64,000 nt of DNA from Candidatus Acetothermia bacterium (GCA_016201405.1 JACQCZ010000014.1:170631-234630); one strand, 5' to 3'; shown: positions 17,747 through 27,287, counted from the stretch's first letter. Notes: generated by a model not told the origin, from the letters alone. Made by a program: numbers and translations.

Positions 17747-18265
17747 TTATCTTGAAAAACAAACCTCAGTTGAATCTACGTTTGTTATTGGATCAACATC
17801 ACTACTGGAGGGATTCGTGAAACTCGCATTTGCGATTACCCAGTTCAATGTAAAGACTATACATGCAGACCCATGAAAGTCCAGACTTGCCTGAAAGGTC
17901 ACGGTGAAGGCTTGATGAAAGTTTAAGTAATCAGTAGTGTGCGCAAGTTTTGAAGTGGTCCCAGGACTTGGAAGGACTGTTACTGAAAGAGTTCCACTTG
18001 TGACATTAAAACTGGAGGTATCAAAACTGATATTTGTGTTTACGCTTATCGTGTCAGCCGTTCTCGACGCAATTGCATCTGAATCCGAGTAAATCTTATA
18101 AATTTTCTTTGTTGATGAGTTATACGTTAAAACAGAATACATATTACCTGCTGCGATGACATTCGGGTCATGCCCCGCGTGTGCCGTGACAAAGTCGGCC
18201 TTTGCCCCCAGAAGAAGACCTATAATCCCGATAAGAATCACTATCAGATCCTTTATCTTACACAT
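17747..18265 (-). CDS. Secreted protein of unknown function
   Basis: A 172-residue protein with a hydrophobic N-terminus (residues 5-20, ending near AKA) that looks like a signal peptide. The mature part is rich in Ser, Thr and Asn, with predicted beta character and two cysteines near the C-terminal end. I do not recognise a family. The base composition is noticeably more AT-rich than flanking metabolic genes. It is transcribed in the same direction as the next secreted protein (18465-19286) but is separated from it by a terminator. Confidence 0.6.
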   Translation of the reverse strand: MCKIKDLIVILIGIIGLLLGAKADFVTAHAGHDPNVIAAGNMYSVLTYNSSTKKIYKIYSDSDAIASRTADTISVNTNISFDTSSFNVTSGTLSVTVLPSPGTTSKLAHTTDYLNFHQAFTVTFQASLDFHGSACIVFTLNWVIANASFTNPSSSDVDPITNVDSTEVCFSR

Positions 18266-18411
18266 GAGTTCTTCACACCCTTTTTCTTTTAGTAAGATTG
18301 TAGCATAAACTTATTAGGATGTCAAGGACTTCTTAGTGGAAGTTATTTAATATGTGTTGTGAAAGACTTTATCAAATATATAGGTTAGTAAAAGTAAGTC
18401 AATTAAAACAT

Positions 18412-18445
18412 AGAGAGGGCCGCCGATCACTCGGCAGCTCTCTCT
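18412..18445 (-). terminator. Rho-independent terminator of the secreted-protein gene at 18465
   Basis: On the minus strand AGAGAGAGC-TGCCGA pairs with TCGGCGGCCCTCTCT across a short loop, followed by ATGTTTTAATT. It lies about 20 bases after the stop of the 273-residue gene. Confidence 0.75.
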
Positions 18446-18464
18446 AAGTTCGACTATTTATTTC

Positions 18465-19286
18465 TTACTGAGACAACGAAAGCACGAATGCCTGATTTGC
18501 ACCCGACCAGTTGATGATAATCACAGCAAAGACAAATCCTGGGACAGGAGCAAATGGAGCGCGGTCGCAGACCTCAGCGAGTTGGCCTGGAGGGGCCAAT
18601 TGAAAGCAGCCACCAGTGCCAATTACGATCAAATCTAGGTCCACAGATGGATTGTCCCAGGTGATGACACTGCGGAGTGTTCCAGCACCGGACGTGACCC
18701 AAATGACCTGTGCACTGAATGCGTCAATTTCTCGCAAGAACATTGGATCAGCAACGTTATTCAGCTTCGGGCTCGTCTGGCTCCCGTCCTGTTTGACCAT
18801 CACACCCGAAGCGCCGAGAGCCGCAAGAACCTGGTCCACAGACTGACCTTCCGCTACTGGCTTTTCGCCCGGTCTACTGCCTCCACTATTTGTAGTTTTG
18901 ACAATCGCATTCATGCATGCGCCCGCGATATCTTTGTTGTTGTAATTGGTGTTAAAAGCAAATGGTGTAAACGAAACAGTGAAGTCTTTGCTGTTATAAT
19001 TCCCACTAATTGTCAACTGAGTTGGAGTAGTCGAAGTAGACCCATTTACCGAGTAGGTCTGTCCGGGTTGTAATGTAAGATTCGGGACATGGGAATCAAT
19101 GAACGTGGGAATGAATCCGATGAAAAGAAAAATCGAGTTGATTGAAAATGACGCCTGATTACATACGTTCGATACTTCAATCGTAAAATTGATGGTCGAT
19201 TGCGCATTAGTCTGTGCAAAGCCTACGCAAATCAATGCAGCGAATATTATGGCCAATGAAGCTTTCCTGACCAGTCCGAATTTCAT
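18465..19286 (-). CDS. Secreted protein with a C-terminal beta domain, unknown function
   Basis: A 273-residue protein with a clear signal peptide (hydrophobic core about residues 9-23, cleavage probably after TNAQ). The N-terminal half is Asn/Thr/Ser-rich and beta-like. The C-terminal half contains a WDNPSVDLDLIV stretch and an NWSGANQAF stretch, reminiscent of PPC or DUF2135-like extracellular domains that follow a 'DLDL' pattern. A strong AAGGGGG ribosome-binding site precedes the ATG. No enzyme motif is seen; a surface or adhesin-like role is only a guess. Confidence 0.65.
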   Translation of the reverse strand: MKFGLVRKASLAIIFAALICVGFAQTNAQSTINFTIEVSNVCNQASFSINSIFLFIGFIPTFIDSHVPNLTLQPGQTYSVNGSTSTTPTQLTISGNYNSKDFTVSFTPFAFNTNYNNKDIAGACMNAIVKTTNSGGSRPGEKPVAEGQSVDQVLAALGASGVMVKQDGSQTSPKLNNVADPMFLREIDAFSAQVIWVTSGAGTLRSVITWDNPSVDLDLIVIGTGGCFQLAPPGQLAEVCDRAPFAPVPGFVFAVIIINWSGANQAFVLSLSQ

Positions 19287-19510
19287 ATAAGACCCCCTTG
19301 CTAAGATTTATTTCTGACTTGTTGCCGATTGTATCCCTTCTCCATAAGGCGGTCAATGCTTTCAGAACATTTTCACCAATTTTTCACATTGTCGCCTCAA
19401 CCCCATTCTGACTATGGATAGATGCAATCAGAGGCAATTATGACGATTTTATAGCGACGCTTCTGTTTTCCCCATCCCTTAGCGTTCTCCCGATTCATGA
19501 TTAGTGCCAT

Positions 19511-19534
19511 GTCCGCTAAGTGTACTTAGCGGAC
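19511..19534. repeat. Perfect 11-bp dyad (GTCCGCTAAGT / ACTTAGCGGAC)
   Basis: A 24-base near-palindrome with a 2-base centre lies in the 362-base gap before pdhB. As RNA it would form a 10-bp stem with a TGTA loop, but no T-tract follows on either strand, so an operator or cruciform is as likely as a terminator. The rest of the gap holds the pdhB promoter region and no evident gene. Confidence 0.5.
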
Positions 19535-19554
19535 GTCTTTAAAGATGACCCAAG

Positions 19555-19629
19555 GTGTTCAGGCGAACACTATTTGTCATAGACTCTTGCCATTGTTAAG
19601 ATAACATCACGTTTCTTTTCACGACGTGA
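19555..19629 (+). promoter_or_regulatory. pdhB promoter with flanking dyads
   Basis: TTGTCA (19574-19579), a 17-base spacer and TAAGAT (19597-19602) form a good sigma70-type promoter 47 bases before the pdhB ATG. A hairpin or dyad GTGTTC / GAACAC (19555-19570) sits just upstream, and a second dyad TCACGT / ACGTGA (19607-19629) sits just downstream over the expected start site. This placement suggests operator control of the PDH genes. Confidence 0.55.
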
Positions 19630-19648
19630 ACGAGAGAATCTTGAATCC

Positions 19649-20623
19649 ATGCCATCTTTAACTTTAGTGCAAGCAATCAATGATGCCTTGCGCGCAGAGA
19701 TGCGACGCGATAAGAACGTCGTCATCTTGGGCGAAGACGTCGGCAAAGTGGGCGGAGTCTTTCGCGTCACCGACGGACTCTATGAAGAGTTTGGCGCGGA
19801 CCGCGTCATGGACACTCCACTTGCTGAGGCTGGAATCATCGGCGCTGCGATTGGCATGGCTCTCTATGGCCTAAAGCCCGTTCCAGAGATTCAATTCTTG
19901 GATTTTATCTACCCTGCCTATGACCAGATTGTGAGCGAGCTGGCAAAATTTCGCTACCGCTCAGGCGGGCAGTATAGCTGTCCGCTGGTGATTCGCTCTC
20001 CGTATGGCGGAGGCATCAAGGGTGGAGGCTATCATTCCCAAAGCTCAGAAGCCTATTTCGCGCATACCCCTGGGCTCAAAGTGGTCATCCCATCCGGGCC
20101 TTATGATGCCAAAGGGCTGCTGATCTCTGCGATTCGAGATGATGACCCAGTCTTATTCTTAGAGCCAAAGCGAGTCTATCGCGCCTTTCGTGAAGAGGTC
20201 CCTGAGGGTGAGTATGTAATTCCAATTGGCAAGGCAAAGATCAGCGTGCCTGGCGATGATCTCACTCTCATTGGCTATGGCGCCATGATGCAAGAGTGTC
20301 TGGCTGCTCAGAAAGAGGCCGCTGCCAAAGGCATCTCTGTCGAAGTGCTAGATTTGAGAAGCATTCTGCCCTTTGACAAAGAGGCTCTGCTCAATTCTGT
20401 CTCAAAGACGGGCCGTGCTGTGATTGTTCATGAAGCCCCCAAGACTTCTGGCTTTGGAGCCGAGATTTCTGCTACGATTGCAGAGGAAGCTGTCGAATAT
20501 TTACGAGCGCCCATTGTGCGGGTCGCTGGCTTTGACACGCCCTTTCCATACACACTGGAGGGCGAGTATATGCCGAGCGTGGCTCGCATCCTGGAAGCGA
20601 TCGAGCGGGTTGCGAGCTTTTGA
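19649..20623 (+). CDS. pdhB: 2-oxo acid (pyruvate-type) dehydrogenase E1 component, beta subunit
   Basis: A 324-residue transketolase-like E1-beta subunit of a pyruvate or branched-chain 2-oxo acid dehydrogenase. Signature segments are LGEDVGKVGGVFR, DTPLAEAGIIGAAIGMA, the YHSQSSEAYF loop and VVIPSGPYDAKGL. E1-alpha (pdhA) is not upstream; the preceding 360 bases are non-coding, so alpha must be encoded elsewhere. It is followed 27 bases later by the E2 gene. The substrate (pyruvate or branched-chain) is not resolved by sequence. Confidence 0.9.
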   Translation: MPSLTLVQAINDALRAEMRRDKNVVILGEDVGKVGGVFRVTDGLYEEFGADRVMDTPLAEAGIIGAAIGMALYGLKPVPEIQFLDFIYPAYDQIVSELAKFRYRSGGQYSCPLVIRSPYGGGIKGGGYHSQSSEAYFAHTPGLKVVIPSGPYDAKGLLISAIRDDDPVLFLEPKRVYRAFREEVPEGEYVIPIGKAKISVPGDDLTLIGYGAMMQECLAAQKEAAAKGISVEVLDLRSILPFDKEALLNSVSKTGRAVIVHEAPKTSGFGAEISATIAEEAVEYLRAPIVRVAGFDTPFPYTLEGEYMPSVARILEAIERVASF

Positions 20624-20650
20624 AGATTCTAAGAGGAGTGGTGAGACTCA

Positions 20651-21973
20651 ATGGCTATTGATTTCAAACTGCCAGATATCGGGGAAGGTGTTCACGAAGG
20701 CGAGATTGTGAGCTGGCTTGTCAAAGAGGGAGATGTTGTCAAAGAGGATCAGCCTCTTGTTGAAGTGATGACTGACAAGGCTACCGTGGAAATCCCCTCG
20801 CCTGCGGCGGGGACAATTTTGAGGCTCGGTGGAAAAGAGGGCGAGATTGTCAAGGTAGGCTCTGTTCTTGTTGTCATTGGCAATAAAGGAGAGAGTGCCG
20901 TGCCCTCTGCGGATGGAAAGGCGACAGCACAGAAGGCCCCCCAAGCAGCTCAGGCTGCCTCTGGCAAGACTCTCGCTCCGCCACCAGCGAGCAGCCCTGC
21001 GACTGCAGTTGCACCAGCGCCGCAAGGTCGGGTCCTCGCAACTCCAGCAACTCGAAAATTGGCCCGCGAGCTAAGTGTCGATATTTCTCAAGTCCGAGGG
21101 AGTGGCCCAGCCGGGCGAGTGATGGATGCTGATGTAAAGAGTTTCTCTCAAGGCGGCGCGGTGGCTGCACCAGGCGCTCCGACAAGAGCGCCATCCGTCG
21201 CGCCATCCACAACGGCGGCTTCGCCGTCCACAAAGTCCGCTCCGCCAGCCGTTCGGCCACGAGTGGTCATGGGCACCGAAGAGCGAATTCCACTGCGCGG
21301 CATACGCAAGCGCATCTCCGATCACATGCACTATGCCAAGTCGACCGCCGCTCACTTCACCTATGTCGATGAAGTGGATATGACTCAGCTCGTCAAAGTT
21401 CGCGTTGATCTCAAGGCAATCGCCGAAAAGCAGAACGTCAAGCTCACTTTCTTGCCGTTTATTGTGAAAGCTTGCGTAGGGGCTTTAAAAAAGCATGCCT
21501 ACTTGAATGGCTCGATTGATTATGAAAAAGAGGAGATCGTTCTTAAAAACTATTACAACATTGGCATCGCTACAGCCACAGACCAGGGACTGATTGTGCC
21601 TGTGATAAAGGGCGCGGATCAGCTTAGCATGGTCGACATCGCAGCTGAGATCGAGCGCCTATCCAATGCCGCCCGCGAGGGCAAGATTGCACTCGAAGAT
21701 ATTCAGGGTGGAACGTTCACAATCACGAGTTTGGGCGCACTCGGTGGGCTCTTTGCCACACCTATTATTAACACGCCCGAGTCTGCAATATTGGGAATCC
21801 ATGAGATCAAGAAGCGGCCTGTGGTGATCGACAATGAGATTGTCATTCGAGAGATCATGAACATAGCCCTTTCGTTTGATCACCGGCTGATCGATGGCCA
21901 CGTCGGTGCGGCCTTTGCCAAAGATGTGAAGGCCTTCTTAGAAGAGCCGAAGTGGCTGCTGGTCGGAGCTTAA
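20651..21973 (+). CDS. pdhC: 2-oxo acid dehydrogenase E2 (dihydrolipoamide acyltransferase)
   Basis: A 440-residue E2 core subunit. One lipoyl domain occupies about residues 2-76 with lipoylated Lys43 in the TDKATVE motif. An Ala/Pro linker follows, then the peripheral-subunit-binding domain (about 120-155, ATPATRKLARE), a second Ala/Pro/Ser linker, and the catalytic domain (about 215-440) with His411 and Asp415 in SFDHRLIDGH. The E3 gene (lpd) is absent from the window. lipB follows directly, supplying the lipoyl group for Lys43. Confidence 0.93.
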   Translation: MAIDFKLPDIGEGVHEGEIVSWLVKEGDVVKEDQPLVEVMTDKATVEIPSPAAGTILRLGGKEGEIVKVGSVLVVIGNKGESAVPSADGKATAQKAPQAAQAASGKTLAPPPASSPATAVAPAPQGRVLATPATRKLARELSVDISQVRGSGPAGRVMDADVKSFSQGGAVAAPGAPTRAPSVAPSTTAASPSTKSAPPAVRPRVVMGTEERIPLRGIRKRISDHMHYAKSTAAHFTYVDEVDMTQLVKVRVDLKAIAEKQNVKLTFLPFIVKACVGALKKHAYLNGSIDYEKEEIVLKNYYNIGIATATDQGLIVPVIKGADQLSMVDIAAEIERLSNAAREGKIALEDIQGGTFTITSLGALGGLFATPIINTPESAILGIHEIKKRPVVIDNEIVIREIMNIALSFDHRLIDGHVGAAFAKDVKAFLEEPKWLLVGA

Positions 21974-21989
21974 AGCCCAGTGATTTTTA

Positions 21990-22661
21990 TTGCGTGAGAT
22001 CGCGCTCCTCGATTTAGGCAGACAAGAGTACGCAGAGACGTGGGCGCTGCAAAAGAGCCTAGTCGCGCAGCGAGCGCGTGGTGAAGTCTCGGATCTGCTG
22101 CTGCTTGTCGAGCATCCTCATGTCATCACACTGGGGCGAAAGAATTCAAACAGTGCAAGTCTTCTGCCGCAGGCTAGCTCAAATATCCCAGTCTTCAACG
22201 TCGAGAGGGGCGGCGAAGCGACCTATCATGGCCCAGGGCAGCTCGTCGGCTACCCCATCCTCAAACTGGAAGATCGGGAGCGGGATCTTCACAGATATCT
22301 CAGATCTCTTGAAGAGATTTTAATTAAAACACTGGGGGATTTTGGGTTAGCCGGAATTCGCAAAGAGGGCGCCACTGGCGTCTGGATCGATCAGATCAAT
22401 CCAAGAAAGATTGCCTCCATCGGGGTCGCCGTCAAGCAGTGGGTGACCTATCACGGCTTTGCGCTCAACGTCTCAACGGAACTCTCATACTTTCGGCTCA
22501 TCTCACCTTGTGGCTTTGATGGCTCAATCATGACTTCCATGGAAAACGAGTTACAGAGGGAAGTTTCCAGTGATCAAGCCAAAGAGAGTCTCATACCGCA
22601 CATAGAAAGCGTGCTCCAGGCTCGCATCGTACCCCAGCGCTTGGCATCCATTCATGTTTAG
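21990..22661 (+). CDS. lipB: Octanoyltransferase
   Basis: A 223-residue enzyme that transfers octanoyl from acyl carrier protein to lipoyl domains. It has the RGGEATYHGPGQ motif at 73-84, Lys140 in KIASIGV and the catalytic Cys174 in SPCGF. The start appears to be TTG at 21990; no in-frame ATG precedes the conserved N-terminal strand. It lies 16 bases after the E2 gene, in the same operon. Confidence 0.93.
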   Translation: MREIALLDLGRQEYAETWALQKSLVAQRARGEVSDLLLLVEHPHVITLGRKNSNSASLLPQASSNIPVFNVERGGEATYHGPGQLVGYPILKLEDRERDLHRYLRSLEEILIKTLGDFGLAGIRKEGATGVWIDQINPRKIASIGVAVKQWVTYHGFALNVSTELSYFRLISPCGFDGSIMTSMENELQREVSSDQAKESLIPHIESVLQARIVPQRLASIHV

Positions 22662-22804
22662 ACTTCCCTTGCAAAGGCAGAGAGTGAGGTGTCTTGTGTC
22701 AGCCCTCAATCGGTCAGAAGTGTTTGTGCAAAGTCGCCATTCCCTATTAAAATATGAGAGATGCCCCATCTGTTCAGGGGACTTTAAGGGGTGATTGGGT
22801 CTGT

Positions 22805-24904
22805 ATGATCGTTGATCGCATGATTTCGACTATGGAAAAAATGAATATTCAGAGAGTCAAGTTTGTGATGATCGCCTTGATGCTGGTCGGGCTGCTGGGC
22901 GCATTGATCGCCACGGCGCAAACGACCAGTACCCTTCAGGTGTCTCTCAGCCTCAATCCGGCACAGATCACTGTCAAAGGGAAGGGAACGCCAGACATCA
23001 CGACCATCTCCCTCGGTCTGGCTGGCCCAGCCATCAGCGGAAGCCCGGCTGACATAGTGATTGCCCTTGATATCTCAAAGAGCGTCGATCTCGATTCTGT
23101 CAAAATGATCGCATTCGATCTGATCGATCATTTGAGCTCGAATGACGACATTGCCATCATCTCTTTTTCGGATACGGCACGCGTCGAGCAGGCCCTGACG
23201 ACAGACAGATCTTCTCTTTACAAGGCGGTCAATAACCTTGCTCAAGGCAACCAGACTGCGCTCGGTGATGGCATGATGACCGCCATTGGTGAATTGGCGC
23301 GCGGCAAGCGCGCTAACGCGGCGCACCTTATCGTGTTGCCGACCGATGGCGTCAGCAATGTAGGTCAGGACCCCATGCAGCAGGCCAATAGCGCAGCTCA
23401 GCAATCTTTCCAGATTTATCCTATTGGGACGAGCCCTGCGGCCAGAAGCCTGCTCCTGGGCCAGATCGCAAGCGCAACGGGCGGGGTCTATTTCGCCAGC
23501 TACAGTGATTCGGCGCTACAGCGCATCATGCAGAGCTTTAACAGAAAAGTCGTGGCCAGCGACATTCATGTCACACAGACATTGCCATCTGCCATTACAT
23601 ACGAGAGCGCGACTCTCAATCCTCCATCTGTCAATCTCGGGCGTGACATCTCTCAACTCGAGTGGTTTGTGCACCTCCTCTTTGAGGGAGGCTCCTGGCA
23701 GAGCCAGTTCCAGGTGAGTGCCAAGCGCGAAGGCTCAACGCAGATCCTGCAAGAGCCATCTTCTGTTGAATACAACGGGGGCACTGGCCAGCATGTGATC
23801 GTGGATCTGTTGACATCGAGTTTTAGCTTTGCCCCCTTGCAAGTAGGCCAAAGCACGGGAACCACGAACAGCGGCAACACCGGGAATACGGGGAATACAG
23901 GCAATACGGGAAGTACTGGGAACACTGGAAATACGGGCAATACAGGCACGACTCAGCAGCCAGTCAACATGCCGCCCACTGCGGATCTCGTCTTCCCTGC
24001 TGGATCGGCAACGACCCTCTTTTGGGGCGATGCTGTCGTCTTTGATGCATCGGGCTCGAAAGATTCTGACGGAACAATCACTAAGCTTGAGTGGGACTGG
24101 ACAAATGATGGCACCATTGACTTTACCTCGAACAGCGCTACGGATCTTGTGCGCCATGTCTACGGCAAGGTCGGAGAATTCACGGCGCGAGTGGTCGTGA
24201 CCGACAATGCCGGAGCCACCAATGAGAAGACACTCAAAGTGACGCTGACCGCAGGCATGAGAGCCGGCGCCGCAGCGTCCAGTGACTTCAGCAACAATCC
24301 AACCACGCCTGACTGGATGAAGTACTACATTGAAGATAGCGTCGTAACCGATGAAGAGGTTCGGGATGCCAATGCCCGCTATGCCGCAGATGTCTTCATT
24401 CCTGGGACGCAATACAGGCTCACATCCGAAGATGTCCAGGCAATCATCCAGATCAATAGCGTTGCCAAGCAGGTGATGAAATACAATGATGTTGCTGCAG
24501 CCCTGGCCGATGGCTATGTAAAAGTGGGGAGCTTCGTGGATGGCGTCGGGCAGGCTTATGTCAAAGAGGCTTTCTTGACCGACACCGTAATTTACAACCA
24601 GCCTGCGGTCTTGCTCTATACGAATTCCGCTGGCACACTCAAGCTGGCTGGCGTCCGCTACATCTCGATCAATCAGACTCAAGCACTCTTCCAAGTCACC
24701 AGCTGGCCAAATCACCCAGCCTCTGCACACTATGCCGATGGCACGGAGCAGGCTGCCGCTTCGGCTGATAACGTGCCAGCACTGAATGGCAGCGGATCGC
24801 CAATCACACTCTGGCATCCGACACTATACGGACTCACAGTCTGGACAAATGTAATCAACCCAGCTGGACTCTTTGCATCACGAGATTCTCAAGTGAAGCA
24901 ATAA
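22805..24904 (+). CDS. Secreted VWA- and PKD-domain protein
   Basis: A protein of about 699 residues. After an N-terminal hydrophobic export segment (about residues 18-38) comes a von Willebrand A domain with a complete MIDAS (DISKS at 89-93, a downstream TALGDG threonine and PTDG). A Gly-Asn-Thr tripeptide repeat (about nine units, DNA 23873-23950) forms a linker. A PKD-type domain follows (DASGSKDSDG, then VYGKVGEFTARVVVTD). The C-terminal 200 residues match nothing I recognise. The start is uncertain among ATGs at 22754, 22805 and 22841. Such proteins bind metal and ligands at the cell surface. Confidence 0.8.
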   Translation: MIVDRMISTMEKMNIQRVKFVMIALMLVGLLGALIATAQTTSTLQVSLSLNPAQITVKGKGTPDITTISLGLAGPAISGSPADIVIALDISKSVDLDSVKMIAFDLIDHLSSNDDIAIISFSDTARVEQALTTDRSSLYKAVNNLAQGNQTALGDGMMTAIGELARGKRANAAHLIVLPTDGVSNVGQDPMQQANSAAQQSFQIYPIGTSPAARSLLLGQIASATGGVYFASYSDSALQRIMQSFNRKVVASDIHVTQTLPSAITYESATLNPPSVNLGRDISQLEWFVHLLFEGGSWQSQFQVSAKREGSTQILQEPSSVEYNGGTGQHVIVDLLTSSFSFAPLQVGQSTGTTNSGNTGNTGNTGNTGSTGNTGNTGNTGTTQQPVNMPPTADLVFPAGSATTLFWGDAVVFDASGSKDSDGTITKLEWDWTNDGTIDFTSNSATDLVRHVYGKVGEFTARVVVTDNAGATNEKTLKVTLTAGMRAGAAASSDFSNNPTTPDWMKYYIEDSVVTDEEVRDANARYAADVFIPGTQYRLTSEDVQAIIQINSVAKQVMKYNDVAAALADGYVKVGSFVDGVGQAYVKEAFLTDTVIYNQPAVLLYTNSAGTLKLAGVRYISINQTQALFQVTSWPNHPASAHYADGTEQAAASADNVPALNGSGSPITLWHPTLYGLTVWTNVINPAGLFASRDSQVKQ
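23873..23950 (+). repeat. In-gene 9-bp tandem repeat encoding Gly-Asn-Thr units
   Basis: Short imperfect 9-base units of the GGNAAYACN type repeat about nine times inside the VWA-PKD gene. They encode a flexible G-N-T linker between domains. Such repeats can vary in number by slippage. Confidence 0.75.
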
Positions 24905-24929
24905 GTCTCAAATCAACCTGAAAATGATG

Positions 24930-24964
24930 AGAGGGCCAAAGGTTTTGAAAACCCCTGGCCCTCT
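24930..24964. terminator. Bidirectional terminator between the two VWA genes
   Basis: AGAGGGCCA / TGGCCCTCT is a perfect 9-bp stem with further GG/CC pairing inside. It is followed by TTCTCTTA on the plus strand and CATCATTTTC on the minus strand. It sits between the convergent stops at 24904 and 24986. Confidence 0.75.
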
Positions 24965-24985
24965 TTCTCTTAGATCGAATACGCT

Positions 24986-27277
24986 CTATCTCCGAATCAG
25001 CCAGAAGGCGATGCCCGCCAACACGACAATCACTCCGGCAGCCAAGGCAATCAATGTCCAAGGCGTTGTTTTCGTCTGTGTGCTTGGCGCCTGGACTTGA
25101 GTATGTTGTTGAGTTGTCTTCTCTTTCTGAGGCGCCGCTTGTTGGCTCTGCTGCAAGTTCAGAGGCAGCTCGGCAGATGTGGCAATTCCGGTATCGCCAA
25201 TCTCAATCGTGATCGGCTTTCCAGTATTTGATTTGGCCGTAAAGAGAACGTTCGAGCCAAGTTTCAAGACCTCTCGCATTGCGGAATTCTTGGCCAGAGC
25301 AAAATAGGCTTCTGAGCCAAACTGAACTTTGAGGTCCGGTCCTGACTTGTCAAGACCGCTCTGCGTCCAAGTTCCATTCTGATATTGATAGGTCTTCTCT
25401 CCCACACGCTTCTCTGAATTCGAGCTGAACTGATCGAGCTCGTCTCCACTTGCAGCCTTGGAGAGCGTATTCAGTGCCTCAGAAGACTTGACAGCACCCT
25501 GGCCGGATGGCGCCTGCGTAGGCATCGATCGGATGGGAGTAGACGAGTCATCATGTTCTGGAGCAGACAAATACGAGGTGTATGGAGTGACAATCCCGTA
25601 CTTTTCTCCAAGCTGTCTTACGCGATCGACCAGCTCAGGCGATTCTCCATGGAGCCGAATCTGAGTGAGAAGATAGCCAACAGCACGCGCGGCCCAGATC
25701 TTTGGCAGATACTCATGTTCTGTCCAGCCCGATGCCAGATCAATGTCATGAGAAAAAGCCTCCGTCCGGCTGCTGCCCTGGCCTTGAAGAACGACATGCC
25801 CTTTGCCACCTGCGTGGTACCGGCCGGCGATCTCCAGCATGTCACCCGCAAAGAGATCGGGAAGCTTGCCGGGATAGACATCATAGACATCCAGCCCGTC
25901 AAATTGAGCCGTCAGCCCCCAAAGCAGAGGTGTGCCGACGCGGTTGTAGAAGTGCGAGACGGCGCTCTCCAGATTCTCGCCTGGCTCAACGTACGTTGTA
26001 AAGCCGCCATTCTCGCCGCTCAGCGTGTCCAGCAAGATGGTGTTGACGTCATAGCCAACCCCAAACGTAAAGATTCGGGTATTGAGTTTCTGGTTCTGTG
26101 ATTGGAAGTCGCCAATGATCTTCTCCGTGCGCGTCTCCCCGCTCGTCGGCAAGCCATCCGTGAGAAAGATGACCAGCTTGGGGCGCTCGCTGCTCGCATC
26201 AAAGAGATGGAGCCCTTGCTGCAAGGCGTCGTCGATGTTTGTGCCGCCTTCGGCAGCAAGCCCATCAATAAACGTGGCTAAGTCACCCTGATCGAGCTTG
26301 TTGGCCTCAACCAGCTCCTTCTTATAGGGGCGCAGGGCATCACTGAAGGTCACGATTCCAACTCGGTCTTCGGGATTGAGCTGTTTGATCGCAAAGCGAA
26401 GCGATTCTTTGGCCTGCTCAATCTTTTCGCCGCTCATGGAGCCAGAAGTATCGACAATAAAGACGATATCTTTGGGAAGTGGAGCACTCTGCTGCTTTGG
26501 CCAGCTCACCAACATCAAAAAGTAGCCATCTTCACCGCTCGGCTGAAAGCTGATCAGATTGAGCGCCACTCCATCTTGCGCCACGGCGTAATAGAGCCTG
26601 AAATCCTCATCAGACTTCAGATCGCTCGCTTCAAAGCTGGCCTTCACTTCATTGTCCGTGATACGAGTCTGTGAGATGGTGTGTGAGGGCGAATAGACAT
26701 TGCCAATCGGCTGATCGCTCTTGATCGAGGTCTCAATCAGCATCTGCTTAATAATTTTTTGCGATGTGATGGGATAGAGAATCTCAATCAAGTCACTCTG
26801 GCGCTGAAGCACTTGTTGATAGTGAATTTTGATGCTCTGCTTTTCGCCTGGATTGATCGGGTAAATGCGAAGTTGAAATGAGCGCTCATCGAGATATTCC
26901 AGCAATGCTGGGTCTCGCGTGCGGCGCACCAGCTCTTGATAGATGCTTTGAGCTTGCTGTGCATCCAGCAGCTGTCCCTCTGTGCAGGACTCATCCCCAA
27001 TGCAAAGAGTCAAGCTGGAGATTGTCGTCTCTTTAGGGACTGGAAAGATGTAAATCTCTTCCAATATCCGGTTTGTCGGATTGGAATAGGTCTGCTCGAT
27101 GTTGACCTCAGCAATCTGGTTTTCGGCATTGATCTGCACGTGATACTTCTCAAGCACCGCATCATCAAAAGAGGCCGAAGGGGGTGCGGGAAGCGTCTGG
27201 GCGGTTCCGATAAGAGCCGCGATTAGACTCAATGAGAAGATAAGTAAACCAAAAAATCTCTTGAAGTTCTTGATCAT
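24986..27277 (-). CDS. VIT-VWA membrane-anchored protein (inter-alpha-trypsin-inhibitor heavy-chain-like)
   Basis: A 763-residue surface protein. A signal peptide (about 8-25) is followed by a VIT domain (about 35-160, with the NPTNRILEEIYIFPVP pattern). A VWA domain follows with MIDAS residues DTSGS at 276-280, then a long beta/linker region, a Gln/Thr-rich stretch and a C-terminal transmembrane helix (about 740-760) ending in RR. An AGGAG ribosome-binding site selects the ATG at 27277. It lies 10 bases after the anti-sigma-like gene, so it is the likely effector of an ECF sigma operon. The molecular role is unknown; matrix or protein binding is the family precedent. Confidence 0.88.
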   Translation of the reverse strand: MIKNFKRFFGLLIFSLSLIAALIGTAQTLPAPPSASFDDAVLEKYHVQINAENQIAEVNIEQTYSNPTNRILEEIYIFPVPKETTISSLTLCIGDESCTEGQLLDAQQAQSIYQELVRRTRDPALLEYLDERSFQLRIYPINPGEKQSIKIHYQQVLQRQSDLIEILYPITSQKIIKQMLIETSIKSDQPIGNVYSPSHTISQTRITDNEVKASFEASDLKSDEDFRLYYAVAQDGVALNLISFQPSGEDGYFLMLVSWPKQQSAPLPKDIVFIVDTSGSMSGEKIEQAKESLRFAIKQLNPEDRVGIVTFSDALRPYKKELVEANKLDQGDLATFIDGLAAEGGTNIDDALQQGLHLFDASSERPKLVIFLTDGLPTSGETRTEKIIGDFQSQNQKLNTRIFTFGVGYDVNTILLDTLSGENGGFTTYVEPGENLESAVSHFYNRVGTPLLWGLTAQFDGLDVYDVYPGKLPDLFAGDMLEIAGRYHAGGKGHVVLQGQGSSRTEAFSHDIDLASGWTEHEYLPKIWAARAVGYLLTQIRLHGESPELVDRVRQLGEKYGIVTPYTSYLSAPEHDDSSTPIRSMPTQAPSGQGAVKSSEALNTLSKAASGDELDQFSSNSEKRVGEKTYQYQNGTWTQSGLDKSGPDLKVQFGSEAYFALAKNSAMREVLKLGSNVLFTAKSNTGKPITIEIGDTGIATSAELPLNLQQSQQAAPQKEKTTQQHTQVQAPSTQTKTTPWTLIALAAGVIVVLAGIAFWLIRR

Positions 27278-27287
27278 GGTCACACTC

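Noticed and set aside
23653-24817. A 360-codon minus-strand frame within the VWA-PKD gene
   Set aside because: It is a shadow of the plus-strand gene, which has full domain support; the minus protein matches nothing.
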